Source: Verrucomicrobiota bacterium
Lineage (GTDB): Bacteria; Verrucomicrobiota; Verrucomicrobiia; Limisphaerales; UBA1096
Direction of reading: 5' to 3'
DNA: 61,098 nucleotides
Assembly: GCA_014382705.1 (NCBI GenBank)
Contig: JACNJE010000110.1
Span: forward strand, 1 to 61,098
Part shown: one piece after another, positions 1-16,691 of the stretch
Numbering within the stretch: the stretch's first letter is position 1
Layout: the number at the start of each line of letters is the position of its first letter
Notes under the pieces: model-generated
The model's database searches: none
The model's input: only the letters and a program-made list of their open reading frames with translations
What the model was told of the DNA's origin: nothing
Position numbers and translations under genes: made by a program

Positions 1-222
1 ACTCTCCTCTCAACCCTTTCCAACCCTTCGGTGTCCTTTTTTATGAGTCAACACGATGATGTTCATTAGTCATTAAAATGTTGATTAACCGGTTTCGGTT
101 TGGGATACTGTCCGGCCTTTTGTTTGGCCGTTCACGCAGAAAATGGCGTAAACGGCGTTTACTTGGGGAAAGGAGACGGGATGATCTCGTTCGATTTTCC
201 CCGTTTTTTGGATTTGAACCGT

Positions 223-4794
<4,572 letters not shown>

Positions 4795-4812
4795 GCAGCC
4801 GGGGATTTTTCA

Positions 4813-6402
4813 ATGGGAAAGCCAACAGGATTCATGGAGTTCGAGCGCGAGGCGGTGGCGTACCGCGATCCGCTGCAGCGCATAGGGGATTTCGGGGAGA
4901 TTTACACCGACCCGCCCGAGGAACAGTTGCAGACGCAGGGCGCGCGCTGCATGGATTGCGGCGTGCCGTTCTGCCAGTCCGGCACCGGCTGCCCCATCGA
5001 CAACCTCATACCGGAGTGGAACGACCTTGTCTACAAAGGTTGCTGGGAGGAGGCGCTTGAGCGGCTGCACAAGACGAACAACTTTCCGGAATTCACCGGC
5101 CGCACCTGCCCCGCGCCGTGCGAGGGGGCATGTGTGCTGGGCATCACCAATCCGGCGGTGACCATCAAGAACATCGAGAACGCCATCGTCGACCGCGGTT
5201 TTGCTGAGGGCTGGATCACGCCCAAGCCGCCGGCCGTGCGCACCGGCAGGAAGGTGGCCATCGTCGGCTCCGGGCCGGCCGGCCTGACGGCGGCGGCGCA
5301 GCTCAACAAGGTCGGGCACACCGTCACGGTTTACGAGCGCGCCGACCGGATCGGCGGACTGCTGATGTACGGCATCCCGAACATGAAACTCGAAAAGGAC
5401 GTCGTCGAGCGCCGCGTCAATATCCTGCGGGAGGAGGGGGTGCTATTCGTCACGTGTGCCCATGTCGGCCGGGCGGAGGATTTTTCCTCCGGCCACATGA
5501 CGCAGATCATGGAGGAGCGCGGCTGCGGGGTGCAGTACATCGACCCGAACGAGTTGCTGAAGGAAAACGACGCGCTGCTGATGGCCACCGGCGCCACGAA
5601 GCCGTTCGATCCCACAGCGCGATGCCCGGGGCGCGAGTTGGCGGGCGTGCAGTTCGCGATGGATTTCCTCACGCGCAACACCAAGAGCCTGCTCGATTCC
5701 AAGCTCGACGACGGTGCCTACACTTCAGCCAAGGGCAAGCACGTCATCGTGATCGGCGGCGGCGACACCGGCGCGGACTGCATCGGCACATCGCTGCGAC
5801 ACGGCTGCGCCAGCGTCGTCAATTTTGAACTGCTTGACCAACCGCCCGCCAAGCGCGCCGCGAACAACCCCTGGCCGCAGTGGCCGCGCGTGTATCGCCT
5901 CGACTATTCGCACGAGGAGAACAAGGCCAAGCACGGCAACGACCCGCGCGCGTACCACGTGCTGGCCAAGGAGTTCATCGGCGACGACAACGGCCGCGTG
6001 AAGGCCGTGAAAACGGTCGAGGTCGACTGGAGCAAGCCGGTCGAGGGCGGCGCGCCATTCAGCGAGGTGGCCGGCAGTGAAAAGGAATGGCCGGCGGATC
6101 TCGTGCTGTTGGCCACCGGTTTCGTCGGCCCCGAACTGGAAGTCGGCGAAATGCTCGGCCTCGAAACCCAAAACCCGCGCGGCAACTGGCAAACCTTCAT
6201 CGGCGAGCACGGCGAATTCACCACCAACGTCGAGGGCGTCTTCACCGCCGGCGATTGTCGGCGCGGCCAATCCCTTGTCGTCTGGGCCATTAACGAGGGC
6301 CGCGGTGCCGCCCGCGCGATCGACCAATTCCTTGCCGGCACCAGCCTGCTCCCCGCGCCCGGCGTCACGCAGGGCAGCGCCTTGGCTGGTGCGTCAGTTT
6401 AA
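4813..6402 (+). CDS. gltD: glutamate synthase small subunit
   Basis: [31 protein letters not shown], cysteine clusters [19 protein letters not shown] and [13 protein letters not shown], dinucleotide-binding [17 protein letters not shown] and [15 protein letters not shown]. Directly downstream of gltB. Confidence 0.97.
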   Translation: MGKPTGFMEFEREAVAYRDPLQRIGDFGEIYTDPPEEQLQTQGARCMDCGVPFCQSGTGCPIDNLIPEWNDLVYKGCWEEALERLHKTNNFPEFTGRTCPAPCEGACVLGITNPAVTIKNIENAIVDRGFAEGWITPKPPAVRTGRKVAIVGSGPAGLTAAAQLNKVGHTVTVYERADRIGGLLMYGIPNMKLEKDVVERRVNILREEGVLFVTCAHVGRAEDFSSGHMTQIMEERGCGVQYIDPNELLKENDALLMATGATKPFDPTARCPGRELAGVQFAMDFLTRNTKSLLDSKLDDGAYTSAKGKHVIVIGGGDTGADCIGTSLRHGCASVVNFELLDQPPAKRAANNPWPQWPRVYRLDYSHEENKAKHGNDPRAYHVLAKEFIGDDNGRVKAVKTVEVDWSKPVEGGAPFSEVAGSEKEWPADLVLLATGFVGPELEVGEMLGLETQNPRGNWQTFIGEHGEFTTNVEGVFTAGDCRRGQSLVVWAINEGRGAARAIDQFLAGTSLLPAPGVTQGSALAGASV

Positions 6403-6529
6403 GGGTTGAATGGCCTCGGGCGTTTGTTAGCGTCCCGGTTCATTCAGTGGGGCAACCAACCGGTCACCATGCCAGCAGGGCTTGGCTTGGCAGCATCGGG
6501 TGATGCCCTTGGTTCTTTCTATTGAGATC

Positions 6530-8052
6530 GTGTTAATAGGAATACCAAAAGAAATCGCGGCCAGGGAGTGTCGCGTCGCCGCTGCGCCGGAGAACGTGGC
6601 CAAGTTCATCAAGCTTGGCTTCGAGGTGGCGGTCGAGACCGGCGCAGGCCAGGCGGCCAAGTTCCCCGATGCGCTCTATGAGGAAGCCGGGGCGACCGTG
6701 TTGTCCGCTGCGGAGATCTGGGCCAAGGCCGACATCCTGCTCAAGATTCGCCCGCCGCAGGAGGGTGAAGTCGAACTCGCCCGCGAGGGCGCGACGCTGA
6801 TCAGCCTCATCCAGCCGGCGCAGAACGGCGACCTGCTCGAGCGCTTGGCCAAGCGCAGGGTCAACGCCATCGCGATGGACGCCGTGCCGCGCATTTCCCG
6901 GGCGCAGTCGATGGACGCGCTCAGCTCGATGGCCAACATCGCCGGCTACCGTGCGATGGTTGAGGCCGCCGGCGAGTTCGGACGCTTTTTCACCGGCCAA
7001 ATCACCGCCGCCGGCCGCGTGCCGCCGGCCCGGGTATTGGTCATCGGCGCTGGCGTTGCCGGGCTGTCGGCCATTGGCACGGCGGTCAAGTTGGGTGCCA
7101 TCGTGCGCGCCTTCGACACCCGCCCCACGGTCAGGGACGAGGTCAGGAGCATGGGCGCGGAGTTTCTCGAGTTGGAGTTCGAGGAGGACGGCACCGGCGA
7201 GGGCGGCTACGCCAAGGTGATGAGCCAGGAGTTCATCGAGGCGGAGATGAAGCTGTTCGCCGAGCAGGCGGCCGAGGTGGACATCATCGTCACCACGGCG
7301 ATGATCCCCGGAAAAAAATCCCCCGTCCTCATCACCGGGGAGATGGTTCGCAGCATGAAGGACGGCTCGGTGATCGTGGATCTCGCAGCCGAGGGCGGCG
7401 GCAATTGTGAATTGACCCGGCCCAACGAGAGGGTGGTTGAGCATGGCGTGACCCTCCTTGGCTACACCGATCTGCCAAGCCGGCTGCCGACCCAGTCCAG
7501 CACCCTGTACGGCAACAATCTGGTCAAGCTGCTCGGCCTGCTGGGCGGTGCCGGGGAGTTTAAGCTGGATTTCGAGGATGAAATTGTCCGGGGCGCGACC
7601 GTGGTTCGCGACGGCGAAATCACCTGGCCACCCCCGCAAACGGCCGCCCCCTCGCCGCCGCCCAAGCCGAAGCCGCCCGCCCTCCAGCCACGGGAAGCCG
7701 GGGAGGCCAAGGGTAGCTCGGCACTCTCCGGGATATTGCTGGGCATTGCCTGCCTACTGCTGCTCGCGTTGGGTTGGGGGAGCGGCACCGAATTCCTCGA
7801 CCAGTTGACCGTGTTCACCCTGTCGTGCTTCGTCGGGTACATGGTCGTCTGGAACGTCACCCCGGCACTGCACACGCCGCTCATGAGTGTCACCAACGCC
7901 ATCAGCGGCATCATCGTCATCGGTGGCATGCTGTTCATCTCGAGCAGCAATCAGGCGGTGCAGATCCTGTCCGGCGTGGCGGTGCTGATCGCCACCATCA
8001 ACGTCGCGGGCGGATTCCGGGTCACCCAGCGCATGCTCAAAATGTTCCGCAA

Positions 8053-8056
<4 letters not shown>
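6530..8056 (+). CDS. pntA: NAD(P) transhydrogenase subunit alpha
   Basis: [65 protein letters not shown]-terminal membrane segment. The start is uncertain (GTG 6530 or ATG 6503); the ORF opens at 6482. Confidence 0.95.
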
Positions 8057-9471
<1,415 letters not shown>

Positions 9472-9475
9472 TCAG

Positions 9476-9499
9476 CCCCCCACTTGGCCAAGCGGGGGG
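9476..9499. repeat. 24-bp near-perfect palindrome CCCCCCACTTGGCCAAGCGGGGGG just after the pntB stop
   Basis: One mismatched pair; starts 4 nt after the TGA at 9469-9471; centred on TTGGCCAA. Lacks an obvious U-tract. Confidence 0.85.
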
Positions 9500-9621
9500 A
9501 GAGTCGCGTCAGCACTCGTGGAGTGCGGTTCTCCGCACCGCTTTTTTGAACGCAGAGAACGCAGAGCCGCAGAGGAGATAAACAATCGTCCTCGTCCTTC
9601 GTACCTCGTCATCGAAAAAAC

Positions 9622-9910
9622 AAACATGGATGGACAGGATGCACAGGAATAATTTTTCCGATCCTGTTCATCCTGCCCATCCATGTTCAATTGAACCGGA
9701 AAACCACCACGAAAAGCACGAAGATCACGAACTGAAAAAAGAAAAACCACGAAGGTCACGAAGAGCACGAAGGAAAGGGAAGGGGAGTGCGCTTGGCCAA
9801 GGGGGAGCCCCGACGGGGCGGCAGGTAATAGCCCGGTGCGTCAGCTCCGGGTAGCCACGCAAAAAAACTAACGAGCCCCAACGGGGCGGCACAATAACGG
9901 GCATGACATA
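9622..9910. repeat. 289-bp tandem repeat unit, copy 1
   Basis: Sequence starting AAACATGGATGGACAGGATGCACAGG recurs 289 bp downstream; identical 74-aa spurious ORFs at 9630 and 9919. Contains a long hairpin (ACATGGATGGACAGGATG...CATCCTGCCCATCCATGT) and GCCCCGACGGGGC. Confidence 0.95.
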
Positions 9911-10199
9911 AAACATGGATGGACAGGATGCACAGGAATAATTTTTCCGATCCTGTTCATCCTGCCCATCCATGTTCAATTGAACCGGAAAACCACCACG
10001 AAAAGCACGAAGATCACGAACTGAAAAAAGAAAAACCACGAAGGTCACGAAGAGCACGAAGGAAAGGGAAGGGGAGTGCGCTTGGCCAAGGGGGAGCCCC
10101 GACGGGGCGGCAGGTAATAGCCCGGTGCGTCAGCTCCGGGTAGCCACGCAAAAAAACTAACGAGCCCCAACGGGGCGGCACAATAACGGGCATGACAAA
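9911..10199. repeat. 289-bp tandem repeat unit, copy 2
   Basis: Essentially identical to 9622-9910; followed by a diverged third start (AAAACATGGATCGACAGGATGAACAGGAT). Confidence 0.95.
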
Positions 10200-10352
10200 A
10201 AACATGGATCGACAGGATGAACAGGATATTTTTTCCGTGGATCAGGGAAGAAGTACGAGGACGATTATCGAAATCCCTCTCTGCGATATTCTGCGCCCTC
10301 TGCGCTTAACCCTGTTATTGGCGTCGATTCGCGTCGATTCGCGGTTTCTGAA

Positions 10353-11822
10353 TCAGTTTTTCAGCAGCCCAAGGAACGGCTCCGGCCAGAGGCCAAGCGC
10401 CATGACGGCCAAGGCCAGCGAGCATAGTGTGATTCCGGTCGCCCAGCCGATTTTTGAAGGCGCGATCGCCGCCCCGTTATCGGCGGGGACGACGAGGAAG
10501 GCTTTCAGCACGCGCAGATAGTAGTAGAGGGAAACGACACTCATGATGAGGGCGAAGGCGACGAGCCAGTAAAAGCCGTCAACCCAAGTGGCGGCTTCCG
10601 GTACCGCCTCGATCGCAGCGAAGAAGAGATAAAATTTACCGAGGAAACCGGCCAGTGGCGGGATGCCGGCCATCGACAGCAGGAACACCAAAAACGCCAC
10701 GGCCAAGCCGGGCGATGTGTTCCAGCAGCCGTTGAAGTCGCTGATCTCCGCCTCGCGGCCCAGTTTGTCGGTCAGCACCGCGACCACCCCGAAAGCACCC
10801 AGGCTGGCGAGCGAATAAACCACGATGTAAAAAATCACGGAGGCATTTCCCGCTGCGGAGAAGGCCACCACGCCGACGAGCAGATAACCGGCGTTGGCGA
10901 TCGCGCTGTAGGCGAGGAGCCGCTTCAAGTTGGTCTGGCGCAGCGCGCCGAGGTTGCCGACCACCATGCTGAGCACCGCGAGCGCGGCGAGTGCGGGGAT
11001 GAGGGCGGCCTTCAGTTTCGGCGCGTCAAACACCGGCTGCAACAGCGCGAGCAGCAGCGCGGCGGCGGCGATTTTGGAGCCACTGCCGATCCAGCCCGCC
11101 ACCGGTGTCGGTGCGTTTTGATAAACATCCGGCGCCCAAAGGTGGAACGGCGCCAGGGCCAGCTTGAATCCCAGCCCGACGAAAATCAGCAGGTAGGCCA
11201 GCACCAGCATTGGAGAATGTTGCAGGCCGGTCATTTGGGTGAGGTCGAGTTTCCCAGTGGCACCGTAAAGGTAGCTCAGGCCGAACAGCAGAAAGCCGGA
11301 TGACACCGCGCCGAACGTCAGGTATTTCAACGCCGCCTCAGCCGAGGCGCGCTTGGCCTGATTGAGCACCGTCATTGCGTAAAGGCTCAGGCTGACCAAC
11401 TCCAGCGCGACGAATGCGCCGAGCAAATTGCGGCTCGTCACCACGAACCCCATGCCCAGTGTGGCCAACAGCAGGAGCGCAAAATATTCGCTGACCTGTG
11501 GCGTGATTGGGTCGCGCTTGGCCAAGGGCAACACGCCCAGCCCCATGGCATACAGCAGCGCCTTCAACGTCAACGTGCCTGTGTTCAGCACCAGTTGGCC
11601 GTCGGCGGTGGACTTCATCAACGGCATCGTCCCGGCGATCTGCAACAGGAGCACCGCCAGTCCGGCGATCAGCCCGGCGGCGGAGATTTGGCAGGCCACT
11701 TGGTAGCGCTTGGCCAAGGCGCTGCCACGCAGACGCGAGTAATCGACCCCCAACGCGATGAACAAAGCTATCACGACCAGCAGGTCGGGGAGCAGGGCCA
11801 AAAGTAGCTGTTGATAATCCAT
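10353..11822 (-). CDS. nuoN: NADH-quinone oxidoreductase subunit N (cluster 1)
   Basis: 489-aa polytopic protein; LYAMTVLNQAKRASAEAALKYLTFGAVSSGFLLFGLSYLYG, WAPDVYQNAPTPVAGWIG, GIPPLAGFLGKFYLF. Confidence 0.95.
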   Translation of the reverse strand: MDYQQLLLALLPDLLVVIALFIALGVDYSRLRGSALAKRYQVACQISAAGLIAGLAVLLLQIAGTMPLMKSTADGQLVLNTGTLTLKALLYAMGLGVLPLAKRDPITPQVSEYFALLLLATLGMGFVVTSRNLLGAFVALELVSLSLYAMTVLNQAKRASAEAALKYLTFGAVSSGFLLFGLSYLYGATGKLDLTQMTGLQHSPMLVLAYLLIFVGLGFKLALAPFHLWAPDVYQNAPTPVAGWIGSGSKIAAAALLLALLQPVFDAPKLKAALIPALAALAVLSMVVGNLGALRQTNLKRLLAYSAIANAGYLLVGVVAFSAAGNASVIFYIVVYSLASLGAFGVVAVLTDKLGREAEISDFNGCWNTSPGLAVAFLVFLLSMAGIPPLAGFLGKFYLFFAAIEAVPEAATWVDGFYWLVAFALIMSVVSLYYYLRVLKAFLVVPADNGAAIAPSKIGWATGITLCSLALAVMALGLWPEPFLGLLKN

Positions 11823-11831
11823 GTCGCCTTG

Positions 11832-13319
11832 TCAGTTGGCCAAGCGCTCGAGCATCAGTTTCAGGCTGGGCGAAATCTTGTCCGTCAACAACCAAGGGCA
11901 CAGGCCGATGAGCAGCGCCGCGCCCAGAAGCAGCGCCACGCCGGTTTTCTCCGGCAGCGTCATCGGCGGATAAGCGGTCTTCGCTTGGCTGGCGTCCGGC
12001 CTCTTTCGTTCGCGGAAAAATGCCTCGTGAATCTTCACCAGCGTGTAGCCGAATGTGAGAAGGATGCCCAACCCAGCGCCGCCAACGATCCAGCCTGAAA
12101 GCGACCCCCAAGCGCCGAGCAGCACGAACAGTTCGGAGACAAACCCACTAAATCCCGGCAACCCCATTGACGCCAGACCGGCCGCCACGAACACCCAGGC
12201 GATGCCCGGCATGTGGTCGATCAGCCGGTGCAACTCGTCGAGCATACGCGTTTTCGTGCGTGAATAAATCACCGTGCCGACCAGCGCGAAGAGCAGTGCG
12301 CCGATCACGCCGTGGGAGAACATCTGCAGCACCGCGCCGGTTAGGCCGGTGAGGTTCAGCGTGGCGATGCCGAGCAGCACAAAGCCCATGTGGCTGACGC
12401 TCGAGTAGCCGATGACGTATTTGAAGTCGTCCTGCTTGAGAGCCACAAGCGCGCCGTATACGATGTTGATGACCGCCACCACGGCCACCCATGATGCCCA
12501 AGCCTGCGCTCCCGCCGGCAGCAGTCCGACCGCCACGCGGAGGCAGCCGTACGCGCCGAGTTTCATCACCACGCCGGCCAGCAGCATGCTGGCCGCCGTC
12601 GGCGCGGCGACGTGGCCGGTTGGTGCCCAAGTGTGGAACGGCCACATGCCGCCCATGATGGCGAAGCCGACAAAAATCAGCGGGAAAAGCCATTGCTGGG
12701 CCGCCGCCGGTATCTGCGCCTGTTGCAATGCCAAAAGGTTGAACGTCTTCAGCGCCTCGCCGTTTGCGTCCTGCGCCAGAAAGAAAACCGCGAGCATCCC
12801 CAGCAGTACCAGCGCGCTGCCGCCGAAGGAGTAGAGCACCAGTTTCATCGCCGCGAACTGCCGTCGTGCGCCGCCCCAAATGGCGATCAGGAAATATTTT
12901 GGCACCACCGCAATTTCGTAAAACACAAACAGCAAAAACAGGTCGAGCGACAGGAACACGCCGTACACGCCCCCGATGAGCGCGAAGTAAAAGGCGTAAA
13001 ACTGGTTGGCCCGAGACTCGAGAGTCCAACTGAACAACACGCCGCAAACTGCCACCAAGCCGGTCACCAACAGCAGCGGCAGGCTGATGCCGTCGTACCC
13101 GGTGGCGAAGCCGATGCCGAGCGAAGGAATCCAGTCGGCTTCGACCAAGTCCGCGAACTCGCCGCCGGAATAATTTGCATAACAGACCGCCGACACGCCC
13201 AGTCCGGCGGTCGCGAAGGCCAACGCCACCCAGCGGATTTGCCGGTGCGCTCCCGCCGGCATCAGCCCGCACACCAGTGCGCCGATAAAACTGAGAATGA
13301 GGGTGAGCAGCGCGGTCAT
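11832..13319 (-). CDS. nuoM: NADH-quinone oxidoreductase subunit M (cluster 1, copy a)
   Basis: DGISLPLLLVTGL, YEIAVVPKYFLIAIWGG, MGGMWPFHTWAPTGHVAAPTAASMLLAGVVMKLGAYGCLR, LPGFSGFVSELFVLLGAW. Confidence 0.94.
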   Translation of the reverse strand: MTALLTLILSFIGALVCGLMPAGAHRQIRWVALAFATAGLGVSAVCYANYSGGEFADLVEADWIPSLGIGFATGYDGISLPLLLVTGLVAVCGVLFSWTLESRANQFYAFYFALIGGVYGVFLSLDLFLLFVFYEIAVVPKYFLIAIWGGARRQFAAMKLVLYSFGGSALVLLGMLAVFFLAQDANGEALKTFNLLALQQAQIPAAAQQWLFPLIFVGFAIMGGMWPFHTWAPTGHVAAPTAASMLLAGVVMKLGAYGCLRVAVGLLPAGAQAWASWVAVVAVINIVYGALVALKQDDFKYVIGYSSVSHMGFVLLGIATLNLTGLTGAVLQMFSHGVIGALLFALVGTVIYSRTKTRMLDELHRLIDHMPGIAWVFVAAGLASMGLPGFSGFVSELFVLLGAWGSLSGWIVGGAGLGILLTFGYTLVKIHEAFFRERKRPDASQAKTAYPPMTLPEKTGVALLLGAALLIGLCPWLLTDKISPSLKLMLERLAN

Positions 13320-13320
13320 G

Positions 13321-14772
13321 TCAGGGAATCAACTGGGTCAACTTTTGGCTGAACTCCAGCCAAGTTGCGGGGTAGATGCCGGCCCAGAAAACAAGGATGA
13401 TGATCGGGGTTAAAATAAGGATTTCGTTCCGGGTCAGATCCGGCATGGACTTGTTTTGTTCGTTGACCGGTCCGGTGAAAACACGTTGCAACATGGTTAG
13501 CAAAAAGACCGCCGTGGCCAGCAGGCCCAGCGTGGCCGCCACGGTCACGCCCGGTGCGACGGCGAACGTGCCGCTAAAAATTAAAAACTCCGCCGCGAAC
13601 CCGGCCATAAACGGCAGGCCAAGCGAGCAGAATGTGAGAATGAAAAACACCGCTGCGAACCGGGGAGTGACAGCGCTGAGTCCGCCGAAGTCATTCCGCC
13701 CGCGCAAGCCGGTGCGTTCCTCGAGCAGGCCCACGAGATAAAACAAGCCGGCCGCCGCCAAGCCGTGCGCGAACAATTGCAGGATGACGCCCTGTCTGGC
13801 CAAGGCGTGCGCGTCCACTTTCAGTCCGTCCGCCGTGATGCCCAGCGCGCCGACGCCGAGAACGCAATAGGCCACATGGTTGAGCGACGAGAAGGCAAGC
13901 AGCCGCTTGAGATCGGTTTGCCGCAGCGCGACGAATGCGCCCCACAGGATCGTCAGCAGCGCGAAAGCCATCAGCGTGCCAGCGTGCTGCTTCAGTTGCT
14001 CAGGGAAGATGGGGACTATGATTCGCAGGAAACCGTACACGCCCATCTTCGACATGACGCCGGTGAGCAGCATGGCCACCGGTGTCGGCGCGGCGGCGTA
14101 CGCGGGTGCCTGCCAAATGTGCAGCGGCGCGAGCGGCACCTTCACCCACAGCCCGGCGAGGATCGCGCAGAAAATCAGAGGGCTGACCGGGACGCCTTTT
14201 TCGGCGAGTTTGATGAAATCAAACGTGCCGGTTTGCTGGTGCAAAAACAGGAAGCCGATCAACATCGCCACGCTGCCCAGCACGGTGAACAGGACAAAGT
14301 TCAGCGCTGCGCTGTGCCGCTCCCCGCCTTTTCCGAAGAGCTTGATCAGGAAAAAAGACGGCACCAGCACCAGTTCCCAATACAGGAACCAGTGGAAAAA
14401 ATTCAGCGCGGTGAAGGTGCCAAACAGCCCGGTGAACAGCAGGCTGAGCAGCGCGAAATAAGTGCGCGGCCGGTCGGTGTGCTGCCACGAAGCCGCCACC
14501 GCGAGGGGAGCGAGCAGCGCCGAGAGCAGCAGCACCAGTGCGTTCGTGCCGTCGAGGCCGACGAAATAATCGACGCCCAGCGCGGGAATCCACGCCACTT
14601 TTTCGCTGAACTGCAAACCGGCGGCGGTAATGTCGAACTGCACCAGCATCCACACCGCCAACGCCAGCGACACCAGCGCCCCGACGAGCGCCACGGCGCG
14701 TGCGCGGGCTTCCGGCAGAGCCAGCATCAGCACGGCCGCCACCACCGGGGCCAATGTGAGTGCGGTGATCAT
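13321..14772 (-). CDS. nuoM: NADH-quinone oxidoreductase subunit M-like (cluster 1, copy b)
   Basis: Start MITALTLAPVV at 14772 overlaps the nuoL stop; YWELVLVPSFFLIKLFGKGGERHSAALNFVLFT, VPLAPLHIWQAPAYAAAPTPVAMLLTGVMSKMGVYGFLRI. Confidence 0.92.
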   Translation of the reverse strand: MITALTLAPVVAAVLMLALPEARARAVALVGALVSLALAVWMLVQFDITAAGLQFSEKVAWIPALGVDYFVGLDGTNALVLLLSALLAPLAVAASWQHTDRPRTYFALLSLLFTGLFGTFTALNFFHWFLYWELVLVPSFFLIKLFGKGGERHSAALNFVLFTVLGSVAMLIGFLFLHQQTGTFDFIKLAEKGVPVSPLIFCAILAGLWVKVPLAPLHIWQAPAYAAAPTPVAMLLTGVMSKMGVYGFLRIIVPIFPEQLKQHAGTLMAFALLTILWGAFVALRQTDLKRLLAFSSLNHVAYCVLGVGALGITADGLKVDAHALARQGVILQLFAHGLAAAGLFYLVGLLEERTGLRGRNDFGGLSAVTPRFAAVFFILTFCSLGLPFMAGFAAEFLIFSGTFAVAPGVTVAATLGLLATAVFLLTMLQRVFTGPVNEQNKSMPDLTRNEILILTPIIILVFWAGIYPATWLEFSQKLTQLIP

Positions 14773-16691
14773 TATAACCAAAACACGAGTATGCCGAGCG
14801 CGACGGCACCGAGCGCGATGAGGCGGAGGTAGCCGGGGAGAAAGCCGTTTTGAGGGCGGGTCACGGCGTGGCCAGCCGAGCGCAGCCGGTTGCACATGCC
14901 GTCGAAGGCCAGCGTGTCGATCAATTTGCGGTCGCCGCCGACGGCGAAGGCGTTGCCAATTCTGTCCGCCAGCAGTACCGCCAAGTCGCGTATGAAGAGC
15001 AGCAGCTCATTGAGTTGTTCCGCGATGACGATGGCCAACGCCCACAGTCGGCCCACCGTGGCGGCGTACAGTTCGTCGAACCACAGCTTGCGCACGAGCG
15101 GCGTGACGGCGAGCGGATCAGCCGCTTGGCCAAGCGCGCGGCCTCGGTAAATCAGCCAGCCAAGCGCGATGCCACCGAGTGCGACGGCGATGCTGACGGC
15201 GAGGACGATGGTTGTGTGCTCGTAATCAAGGTGCGGGAGTTTGTCCAAAATTGTGCCTTTGGCCAAGCCGCCGAGGCCAAGCGCGAAGAGGGCGAGGATG
15301 ACGAGCGGCACCGTCATGATGCGCGGGCTTTCGTGCGGCGTGTGCTCGCCGCGATGTACGCCGGGGAATACATAAAGGCATTGACGCGTCATGTAGAGCG
15401 CCGTCAGCAGCGAGGCGGCGGCGGCGATCCAAAAGACCGGTTGATTCGTGGCCCAAGCGCCGGCGAGGATTTCGTCCTTGCTGAAAAAACCGCTCGTGAA
15501 TGGGAACGCCACCAGCGCGAGCGTGCCGCAAAGGTAGGCGATCGTGGTCACCGGCATCGGCTTGGCCAAGCCGCCCATTTTGCGGATGTCCTGTTCTTCG
15601 TGGCAGCCGTGGATGATCGAGCCCGCGCCGAGGAAAAGCAGCGCCTTGAAAAAGGCGTGGGTCAACAAATGAAACATTCCCACCGACACGCCGCCGACGC
15701 CGAGGCCGACCATCATCAGGCCAAGCTGGCTGACCGTCGAGTAGGCGAGGATGCGCTTGAGGTCGTATTGGCCAAGCGCGATGAACGCGGCAACGAGCGC
15801 GGTGATCGCCCCGACCCAAGCCACCACCGGCAGCGTGCCGCCGACTTCAAACAGCGGAAACGTTCGCGCCACGAGAAACACGCCGGCCGCGACCATTGTC
15901 GCGGCGTGGATGAGCGCGCTGACCGGCGTCGGGCCTTCCATCGCGTCCGGCAGCCACACGTGCAACGGCAACTGGCCGGATTTGCCCACTGCGCCCATGA
16001 ACAGCAGCAGACTGATCACCGCTGCGACGCTGATGCCGAATACGGTGCCAGTGAGATCCTGCTGCAACATACCGCTTCCTGCTTCATTGTAGAGCGTCAG
16101 CGTGCCGGTGGTCTTGAACGCCAGCAGAATGCCGATGAGAAAACCGATGTCGCCGATGCGCGTGACGATGAATGCTTTTTTGCCGGCGGCGGCGGCTTCC
16201 GGTTTGTGATTCCAAAAACTGATGAGCAGATACGACGCGACGCCGACAATTTCCCAGCACATGAACAGCAGCAACAGGCTGTTGGCCAACACGAGGCCAA
16301 GCATCCCGGCGGCAAACAGCGACAGGTAACAGAAAAACCGCGCCATGCGCTGGTCGTCTTTCATGTAGCCGGCGGAGTAGATGAAAATGAGCAGGCCGAT
16401 GAAAGTGACCATCGCCGCCATGACGCCGGTGAGGGGATCGAGCACGAAATCAAACGAAATGGACGTTTCACCGACAGTGAGCCAAGGGATGTCGTTCGTA
16501 TATCGCTGCGCCTCAGACATGCCCCAAGATTCGATCAGGGCTGCGATCGCCAAGCCGCACGAGCCAAGCATCGCGACGATGGCCACGGCAGCGGCGCGGC
16601 GGCCGTTCTGCAGCCCGCACGTCAGGGTGGCGGCCAACAGCGGCAGCAGCGGAATGAGGGTTAGAATGAGGGTCAAGGTCGTGGTGCTCAT
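14772..16691 (-). CDS. nuoL: NADH-quinone oxidoreductase subunit L (cluster 1)
   Basis: 639 aa; GKSGQLPLHVWLPDAMEGPTPVSALIHAATMVAAGVFLVAR, FFKALLFLGAGSIIHGCHEEQDIRKMGGL. Confidence 0.96.
   Translation of the reverse strand: MSTTTLTLILTLIPLLPLLAATLTCGLQNGRRAAAVAIVAMLGSCGLAIAALIESWGMSEAQRYTNDIPWLTVGETSISFDFVLDPLTGVMAAMVTFIGLLIFIYSAGYMKDDQRMARFFCYLSLFAAGMLGLVLANSLLLLFMCWEIVGVASYLLISFWNHKPEAAAAGKKAFIVTRIGDIGFLIGILLAFKTTGTLTLYNEAGSGMLQQDLTGTVFGISVAAVISLLLFMGAVGKSGQLPLHVWLPDAMEGPTPVSALIHAATMVAAGVFLVARTFPLFEVGGTLPVVAWVGAITALVAAFIALGQYDLKRILAYSTVSQLGLMMVGLGVGGVSVGMFHLLTHAFFKALLFLGAGSIIHGCHEEQDIRKMGGLAKPMPVTTIAYLCGTLALVAFPFTSGFFSKDEILAGAWATNQPVFWIAAAASLLTALYMTRQCLYVFPGVHRGEHTPHESPRIMTVPLVILALFALGLGGLAKGTILDKLPHLDYEHTTIVLAVSIAVALGGIALGWLIYRGRALGQAADPLAVTPLVRKLWFDELYAATVGRLWALAIVIAEQLNELLLFIRDLAVLLADRIGNAFAVGGDRKLIDTLAFDGMCNRLRSAGHAVTRPQNGFLPGYLRLIALGAVALGILVFWL

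Noticed and set aside
9476-9499. TTGGCCAA hairpins as ordinary intrinsic terminators
   Set aside because: Most copies are inside coding sequence and lack a U-tract, so termination cannot explain the motif as a whole.
9630-10143. Identical 74-aa ORFs in the repeat region
   Set aside because: They lie entirely within the tandem repeat units and are Arg/Lys/His-rich with no family resemblance; treated as spurious.
9622-10199. CRISPR array
   Set aside because: Only two 289-bp units, contiguous with no spacers, and no cas genes.
9622-10199. Insertion sequence / transposon
   Set aside because: No transposase-like ORF or terminal target-site duplication recognised in the region.
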